A stretch of DNA of 9,256 nucleotides, from NCBI GenBank assembly GCA_013003675.1, contig JABDIP010000282.1, positions 1 to 9,256 of the forward strand, given 5' to 3'. Under the pieces are notes generated by a model. That model saw nothing but the letters and a program-made list of their open reading frames with translations. It was not told the origin of the DNA and did not search any database. This document shows positions 5,887 through 9,256 of the stretch, one piece after another (positions within the stretch are counted from its first letter, which is position 1; each line of letters begins with the position of its first letter). The translations under genes were made by a program, and so were the position numbers. This stretch comes from Inquilinus sp. (GTDB lineage Bacteria; Pseudomonadota; Alphaproteobacteria; DSM-16000; Inquilinaceae).

Positions 5887-5915
5887 TTGACAAGCGGCGG
5901 CCGGCTCCGCTTGAT
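5887..5915 (+). promoter_or_regulatory. Possible promoter for the esterase gene
   Basis: A perfect -35 TTGACA (5887-5892) is followed after 17 bases by CTTGAT (5910-5915), matching three of six -10 positions. Transcription would start about 5922, right at the ATG at 5923, implying a leaderless or nearly leaderless message. This agrees with the poor ribosome site there. The weak -10 keeps confidence low. Confidence 0.3.
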
Positions 5916-5922
5916 GGCGGCC

Positions 5923-6582
5923 ATGTCGACCCTTGTCCTGACCGGTCCGTCGCGACCGCCGGCCGCCGGCGGCCCGCCCCGCCAACTCGTGGTTCTGCTG
6001 CACGGCCTCGGCACCGATGGCGAGGATCTGATCGGCCTCGCTCCCTATTGGGCGCAGGCCCTGCCGCATGCCGAGTTCGTTGCGCCGAACGCGCCATATC
6101 CTTGCGACATGGCGCCGTTCGGCCATCAATGGTTCAGCCTGCTCGACCCCACGCCGGGGCCGATGCTGGCCGGGGTCCGCGCGGTGGCGCCGATCGTCGA
6201 CGGCTTTCTCGACGCCACGCTGGCCGAGCGCGGGTTGGACGATTCCAGCCTGGCGCTGGTCGGCTTCAGCCAGGGGACGATGACCGCGTTGCACGTGGTG
6301 CCGCGACGGCCACGGCCCTGTGCCGGTCTGGTCGGTTTCTCCGGCGCTCTGCTCGGCGGCGATCTGTTGGAGCGGGAGACGGTGTCGCGGCCCGAAATGC
6401 TGCTGATCCACGGCGCGGCCGACGAGATCGTGCCGGTGGCCGCCCTGCCGGCGGCGGAATCGGCGTTGAGGGCGAACGGCTTCACGGTCACGACGGCGAT
6501 CCGCCCCGGCGTCGGTCATGGCATCGATCCCGAGGGCCTGGCCCTGGGCGGCCGCTTCCTTGCCGAGCGCTTCGCCGGTTGA
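5923..6582 (+). CDS. Alpha/beta-hydrolase, phospholipase/carboxylesterase family
   Basis: This 219-residue cytosolic serine hydrolase has the compact Abhydrolase_2 (phospholipase/carboxylesterase, acyl-protein-thioesterase-like) architecture. HGLGTDGEDLIGLA (27-40) forms the oxyanion region. The nucleophile elbow is GFSQG with Ser116, the acid is Asp167 in HGAADEIVP, and His199 lies in RPGVGHGI, giving the complete triad. VAPNAPYPCDM and GHQWF are family-typical loops. The natural substrate is unknown; short-chain esters are the usual in-vitro targets. The ATG at 5923 places the first beta-strand near the start; MAAMS from 5914 is an alternative, and neither has a good ribosome site. The gene is divergent from the GFA gene and followed by the HNH gene after 138 bases, probably a separate unit since that gap has its own promoter candidate. 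Confidence 0.92.
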   Translation: MSTLVLTGPSRPPAAGGPPRQLVVLLHGLGTDGEDLIGLAPYWAQALPHAEFVAPNAPYPCDMAPFGHQWFSLLDPTPGPMLAGVRAVAPIVDGFLDATLAERGLDDSSLALVGFSQGTMTALHVVPRRPRPCAGLVGFSGALLGGDLLERETVSRPEMLLIHGAADEIVPVAALPAAESALRANGFTVTTAIRPGVGHGIDPEGLALGGRFLAERFAG

Positions 6583-6624
6583 TTTACCCTACGGTGACGT
6601 TTCTCCCGTAATCTGCCCTGCATG

Positions 6625-6653
6625 TTGCGCCGTCCCGGCCGCCGCTTTATGAC
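6625..6653 (+). promoter_or_regulatory. Candidate promoter for the HNH gene
   Basis: TTGCGC (6625-6630), a 17-base spacer and TATGAC (6648-6653) make a plausible sigma70-type site in the 138-base gap after the esterase gene. The predicted start near 6660 gives a leader of about 60 bases. Each box matches four of six consensus positions, so this is only suggestive. Confidence 0.3.
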
Positions 6654-6709
6654 ATTGGCGTGCCCGCGGTCGGGTCTCTGGCCCGGCGAGGCGGTCGAGA
6701 CAACAAGGT

Positions 6710-6714
6710 AGGAG
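6710..6714 (+). promoter_or_regulatory. Ribosome binding site deciding the TTG start of the HNH gene
   Basis: AGGAG lies six bases before the TTG at 6721. There is no in-frame ATG until residue 59, well inside the conserved region, so this site identifies the TTG as the real start. Confidence 0.7.
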
Positions 6715-6720
6715 TGGGAT

Positions 6721-7284
6721 TTGACGGCCCCTCCCGATGGTTGCCCTGCCCTTGTCCTGAATGCGGACTTCCGTCCGCTGAGCTACTTCCCGTTGTCCTT
6801 GTGGCCGTGGCAGGACGCGGTGAAGGCGGTGTTCCTCGACCGCGTCAATATCGTCGCCGAATACGACCGTGTCGTCCGCAGCCCCAGCTTCGAGATGAGC
6901 CTGCCGAGCGTCATCTCGCTGAAGGAATACGTCGCCGCCTGCCGGCGGCCGGCCTTCACCCGGTTCAACGTGTTCCTGCGCGACCGCTTCAGCTGCCAGT
7001 ATTGCGGCGACCGGTATCCGACGCCGGAACTGACCTTCGACCACGTCGTCCCGCGCTCGCGCGGCGGCCGCACGAGCTGGGAGAACGTCGTCACCGCCTG
7101 CTCGACCTGCAACCTGCGCAAGGGGAACCGAATGCCGCAAACCTGCGGCATCACGCCGCTGAACGCGCCGGCCCAGCCGACGACGTTCGAGCTGCAGGCC
7201 AATGGTCGAGCCTTCCCGCCAAACTTCCTTCACGAAAGTTGGCGGGATTTTCTTTACTGGGATTCCGAACTGGAGACGAGCTGA
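6721..7284 (+). CDS. HNH endonuclease-family protein
   Basis: The 187-residue protein has an N-terminal region of unknown function (ALVLNADFRPLSYFPLSLWPWQDAVKAVF, about 10-38) and a His-Cys-type HNH domain at about 88-137. The domain contains SCQYCG (C92, C95), FDHVVPRSRGG (D107, H108), WENVVTACSTCNLRKGNR (N122, C127, C130, N131). All expected metal-binding and catalytic positions are present, so it should be active on nucleic acid. The N-terminal LVLNADFRPLSY pattern is shared by a widespread bacterial group of HNH proteins without an assigned role; I see no restriction, toxin or phage genes nearby that would suggest one. The start is TTG with a good AGGAG. The C-terminal FPPNFLHESWRDFLYWD is encoded over a terminator-like hairpin (7214-7255). 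It converges on coq7, with 37 bases between stops. Confidence 0.9.
   Translation: MTAPPDGCPALVLNADFRPLSYFPLSLWPWQDAVKAVFLDRVNIVAEYDRVVRSPSFEMSLPSVISLKEYVAACRRPAFTRFNVFLRDRFSCQYCGDRYPTPELTFDHVVPRSRGGRTSWENVVTACSTCNLRKGNRMPQTCGITPLNAPAQPTTFELQANGRAFPPNFLHESWRDFLYWDSELETS
7214..7255 (+). terminator. Terminator-like hairpin plus T-run inside the HNH coding sequence
   Basis: A 9-bp stem (7214-7222 with 7239-7247) continues past a bulged A7223 with three more pairs (7224-7226 with 7236-7238) and a 9-base loop. It is followed directly by TTTTCTTT (7248-7255). This is the canonical shape of a Rho-independent terminator on the plus strand, but it ends 29 bases before the HNH stop codon. The minus strand has no T-run after the stem, so it does not suit coq7. 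Confidence 0.5.
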
Positions 7285-7321
7285 GGCGCTTGCGACTGTC
7301 GCTCGAGCCCCGGCGCTGGCG

Positions 7322-7912
7322 TCAGACGCGCTCCGCGAGCCAGATGGCGGCGCGGGAGCCGGCCTTGATGGCGCCGCTCAGCAGGCGATAGCCGGGCGTG
7401 CGCTCGGCGCCGTGGTCGAGGCCGATATCGCGGTGCTCCAATTCCTCGGCGCGGAACTTCTCGATCTTGTCCCGCAACGGCTTCTCGTCCTCGCCGAGCT
7501 GTTCCGCCTGGTGGGCGTAGTGCTCGTCGATCACCTCCTCGACGGCGACGGTGCAGGCCATCGCCGCGCGCGGTCCGAGCAGGGCGGTGCCGGCGCCGAG
7601 CGCAAAGCCGGCGACATGCCATAGCGGGTGCAGCAGGCTGGGCCGGGCGCGCCGTTCGACGATCAGCTTCTCGAAGGCCTGGAGATGCTCGGCCTCCTGC
7701 TCGGCCATGTGGCGCAGCAGGGGGCCGAGTTCCGGGTCGTCGCCGAGGACCGCGATCTGGCCTTCGTAGATGCGCTTGGCGCCATACTCGCCGGCATGGT
7801 CGACGCGAACGATGCGGTCGATCAGCCGGTGGCCGGTCGGCGTGCCCGGCAGCGGGCCGGGGCCCGCTGCGTCGCGGTCGGCCTTGGGCGAGGCGGTCTT
7901 GCGCCGGCTCAT
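7322..7912 (-). CDS. coq7: Demethoxyubiquinone hydroxylase (Coq7/Cat5 family di-iron enzyme)
   Basis: Coq7 hydroxylates the 6-position of the demethoxyubiquinone ring, the penultimate step of ubiquinone synthesis, at the inner face of the cytoplasmic membrane. The 196-residue protein has the ferritin-like di-iron ligand set: Glu42 (VDHAGEYGA), Glu73-x-x-His76 (EQEAEHLQAF), Glu125 (AVEEVIDEHYAHQ) and Glu157-x-x-His160 (EELEHRDIGLDHGAE). IRVDHAGE-like and RIYEGQ (47-52) sequences are typical of the family. The first 25 or so residues are a low-complexity, Pro/Gly/Ala-rich leader. The ATG at 7912 overlaps the dsbB stop as ATGA, indicating translational coupling. The gene is convergent with the HNH gene. 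Assignment is confident. Confidence 0.95.
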   Translation of the reverse strand: MSRRKTASPKADRDAAGPGPLPGTPTGHRLIDRIVRVDHAGEYGAKRIYEGQIAVLGDDPELGPLLRHMAEQEAEHLQAFEKLIVERRARPSLLHPLWHVAGFALGAGTALLGPRAAMACTVAVEEVIDEHYAHQAEQLGEDEKPLRDKIEKFRAEELEHRDIGLDHGAERTPGYRLLSGAIKAGSRAAIWLAERV

Positions 7913-8415
7913 CTCCGGGACTCCCCGGTCAGGCGGCGGGCGGCGATCAGGACGGCGCCGCCGAGGGGGATGGACAGCAGGAAATTGTAGCCGGCCATCG
8001 AGATGCCGAACAGCGACCACGGCACGACGTCGCAGCGCACGATCGGTGTCCCAAGCAACTGCGCGCGCAAGGCGTCGACGCTGTCGGCGCCGGAGTCGAT
8101 GCCGCCGCATTCGGCGGTGCCCTGCCACCAGCCCTGCTCGACCCCGACATGGAAGGCGGCGATGCCGGCGCCGACCCACAGCGCCAGGCCGGCCAGCCCG
8201 AGCGCCGCTGCCCGCGCCCGCGGCGGCAGCGCGAGGGCGATCGCCGCCAGGACGATGACGACCACATAGGGCCAGCGCTGATAGAGGCACAGCACGCAAG
8301 GCTGCAGCCCGCCGACATATTGCGAGGTCAGCGCCGAGCCGAGCACCGCCATGGCGGCGATCAGCAGCAGCACCGCCGCGCGGCGAAAGGCGAATTCGAT
8401 AAGATTGGCGATCAT
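7909..8415 (-). CDS. dsbB: Disulfide bond formation protein B (DsbB family)
   Basis: DsbB re-oxidises the periplasmic thiol oxidase DsbA and hands the electrons to ubiquinone in the inner membrane. The 168-residue protein has four hydrophobic helices (about 12-30, 47-64, 70-90, 132-158). The two essential cysteine pairs are C40-V-L-C43 in the first periplasmic loop and C103/C128 in the second. Spacing closely matches E. coli DsbB (41/44 and 104/130). QRWPY (46-50), including the quinone-site arginine, follows the CxxC. I chose the ATG at 8415; a TTG at 8433 would add six residues and also has no strong ribosome site. It sits 49 bases after yqaA and overlaps coq7 by four bases. No dsbA is in the window. 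Confidence 0.93.
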   Translation of the reverse strand: MIANLIEFAFRRAAVLLLIAAMAVLGSALTSQYVGGLQPCVLCLYQRWPYVVVIVLAAIALALPPRARAAALGLAGLALWVGAGIAAFHVGVEQGWWQGTAECGGIDSGADSVDALRAQLLGTPIVRCDVVPWSLFGISMAGYNFLLSIPLGGAVLIAARRLTGESRR

Positions 8416-8455
8416 GGTCCCGATATAATCCAATGGGCGCCGCCGGGCGAGGGGG

Positions 8456-8468
8456 GATCAGGCTCTAG
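8456..8468. repeat. Inverted copy of the 13-base repeat end seen at 1097-1109
   Basis: GATCAGGCTCTAG is the exact reverse complement of 1097-1109. It covers the last codons and the TAG stop (8467-8465) of yqaA and runs into the 49-base yqaA-dsbB gap. Only this end of the element is recognisable; the palindromic body found at 1107-1132 is absent here. Confidence 0.4.
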
Positions 8469-9046
8469 AAGGCGAAGCGAGCGACGAGGAAGCCGCCGAA
8501 CAGCAGCACGAAGAACAGCAGCGTCAGGGGGCCCAGCCAGCGTTCGATGAAGGCGCGGATCGGCTCGCCGAACTTCCACAACAGGGCGGCGACCAGATAG
8601 AAACGCGCCGACCGTGCGATGACCGAGGCGACCATGAAGGTCAGCAGGTCGAGCCGCGTGACGCCGCTGGCGATGGTGATGACCTTGTACGGGAACGGCG
8701 TCAGGCCGGCGCCGAACACCCACCAGGCACCGTAATCGTTATAGCGCTCCTGGAACCGGGCGAAATTCTCGGCATAGCCGTAGAAGTCGAGGATCGGCCG
8801 GCCGAAGGCGTCGAACAGGAAAAAGCCGATCGCATAGCCGGCGATGCCGCCGAGGACCGAGGCGATTGTGCAGATCGCCGCCAGCCTCCAGGCGCGCCGC
8901 CGTTCCGCCAGCACCATCGGGATCAGCACCACGTCGGGCGGGATGGGGAAGACCGAGCTCTCGACGAAGGCGACGATGGCCAGGCCCCAGCGGGCATGAC
9001 GGTGGCCGGCCAGCGCCAGGGTCCAGTCGTAGAGCGAGCGCAGCAA
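8465..9046 (-). CDS. YqaA-type membrane protein (DedA/SNARE-associated superfamily)
   Basis: The 193-residue inner-membrane protein belongs to the YqaA branch of the DedA/VTT superfamily, whose members are linked to membrane homeostasis and lipid carrier or scramblase activity; the exact role of this branch is not established. Hallmarks are AFVESSVFPIPPDVVLIPMVLA (26-47), with the acidic and proline-rich re-entrant loop. A second loop, GLTPFPYKVITIASGVTRL (114-132), is followed by SVIARSARFYLVAALLW with the conserved arginines (R145, R148). Hydrophobic helices lie at about 19-47, 54-80, 133-158 and 169-190. Start is a TTG at 9046: no ATG or GTG is in frame nearby, and MLRSLYDWTLALA is the usual family N-terminus. 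It leads into dsbB and coq7 on the same strand. The TAG stop falls in a short repeat. Confidence 0.88.
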   Translation of the reverse strand: MLRSLYDWTLALAGHRHARWGLAIVAFVESSVFPIPPDVVLIPMVLAERRRAWRLAAICTIASVLGGIAGYAIGFFLFDAFGRPILDFYGYAENFARFQERYNDYGAWWVFGAGLTPFPYKVITIASGVTRLDLLTFMVASVIARSARFYLVAALLWKFGEPIRAFIERWLGPLTLLFFVLLFGGFLVARFAF

Positions 9047-9093
9047 AGCGGATATCCAGGGCCTGCGTGGGGGTGGGGCGTGCGGTTGAAGCG

Positions 9094-9119
9094 TGCCGGC
9101 GGTTTAGCAGCCGCCGGCA
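9094..9119 (-). terminator. Strong hairpin after the edge-truncated gene
   Basis: A perfect 9-bp stem, TGCCGGCGG (9094-9102) with CCGCCGGCA (9111-9119), closes an 8-base loop. It lies 25 bases past the stop of the partial gene and before the yqaA start at 9046. No T-run follows on the minus strand, so it is either a Rho-assisted 3' end or an mRNA-stabilising structure separating the two genes. Confidence 0.4.
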
Positions 9120-9144
9120 GCGCGGCGCAACCGGGGCCGGCCGG

Positions 9145-9256
9145 TCAGACGAACTTGACGCCGACCTTGTTGCGGAACTGCCAGCATGTCTGGCAGCGCA
9201 TCTCCTTGCCCTCGGCGGTCTTCAGGGTGAAGAACTTCATCCAGCGGACGTTGTCG
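9145..9256 (-). CDS. 3' end of a small, probable zinc-ribbon protein (truncated by window edge)
   Basis: Thirty-six C-terminal codons are visible, ending at TGA (9147-9145). They read DNVRWMKFFTLKTAEGKEM then RCQTCWQFRNKVGVKFV. The CxxC (RCQTCW) near the end, preceded by GKEM and by a DNVRW segment, resembles the second half of a two-knuckle zinc ribbon whose first CxxC would lie just beyond the window. That first knuckle is inference. An internal ATG in MKFF could start a 31-residue peptide, but the in-frame sequence upstream of it looks coding. G/C-rich third positions support translation. Family not recognised. It could share a transcript with yqaA, though a strong hairpin stands between. 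Confidence 0.55.
   Translation of the reverse strand, partial: DNVRWMKFFTLKTAEGKEMRCQTCWQFRNKVGVKFV

Noticed and set aside
5374..6519. Long minus-strand open frame of 381 codons across the GFA and esterase genes
   Set aside because: It is antisense or out of frame to two genes with complete catalytic motifs; its translation is Arg/Gly/Ala/Gln-rich without any fold signature, as expected of G/C-rich shadow frames.
8424..8429. Perfect TATAAT on the plus strand in the yqaA-dsbB gap
   Set aside because: It points into the yqaA coding region in antisense and no -35 box is found at the right distance, so it is probably chance.
1..9256. Search for a mobile element, CRISPR array, toxin-antitoxin pair, tRNA or riboswitch
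   Set aside because: No transposase or integrase motifs, no regularly spaced repeats, no cloverleaf and no recognisable riboswitch core (including cobalamin upstream of the adenosyltransferase) were seen by eye.

Overview
The window is chromosomal, GC-rich DNA that looks alphaproteobacterial, most likely from the Rhodospirillales or a relative. This rests on gene content: an HIG1-domain protein beside a PduO-type cobalamin adenosyltransferase, a 3-hydroxybutyryl-CoA dehydrogenase, a PAS_5-type protein, and a YqaA/DsbB/Coq7 cluster. Start codons include GTG and TTG, and most synonymous third positions are G or C. No mobile element, phage gene, CRISPR array, tRNA or rRNA was seen.

Layout. Positions 1-1938 (minus strand) carry HIG1 protein, cobalamin adenosyltransferase and, after a 250-base gap, hbd. 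The gap holds a dispersed-repeat-like palindrome and a convincing sigma70-type promoter for hbd. Positions 2061-3041 (plus) carry a four-helix membrane protein and a small ACT-domain protein. A PAS_5 protein (minus, 2979-3431) meets the ACT gene tail to tail with a 63-base overlap and is divergent from a DUF4743/Nudix hydrolase (plus, 3549-4394). Positions 4457-5759 (minus) carry a GFA-family zinc protein followed by glutamyl-Q tRNA(Asp) synthetase. Positions 5923-7284 (plus) carry an alpha/beta-hydrolase of the phospholipase/carboxylesterase family and an HNH endonuclease with a TTG start. Positions 7322-9046 (minus) carry YqaA (DedA superfamily), DsbB and Coq7, preceded by the 3' end of a small probable zinc-ribbon gene cut by the window edge.

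How genes may work together. Coq7 performs a late ubiquinone-ring hydroxylation, and DsbB passes electrons from periplasmic disulfide formation to ubiquinone. Their start and stop codons overlap by four bases, so they are probably translationally coupled. HIG1 protein and adenosyltransferase lie 14 bases apart and are probably co-transcribed; hbd appears to have its own promoter. GFA and gluQ are 46 bases apart on one strand. The rest is a patchwork of one- or two-gene units.

I found no convincing new multi-gene system; this is mostly ordinary housekeeping and conserved-accessory sequence. The items most worth a second look are a terminator-like hairpin and T-run inside the 3' end of the HNH coding sequence, written partly with A/T-ending codons; the repeat-like element between the adenosyltransferase and hbd genes, with a 13-base match at the end of yqaA; and the stand-alone ACT-domain gene with a stable leader hairpin.
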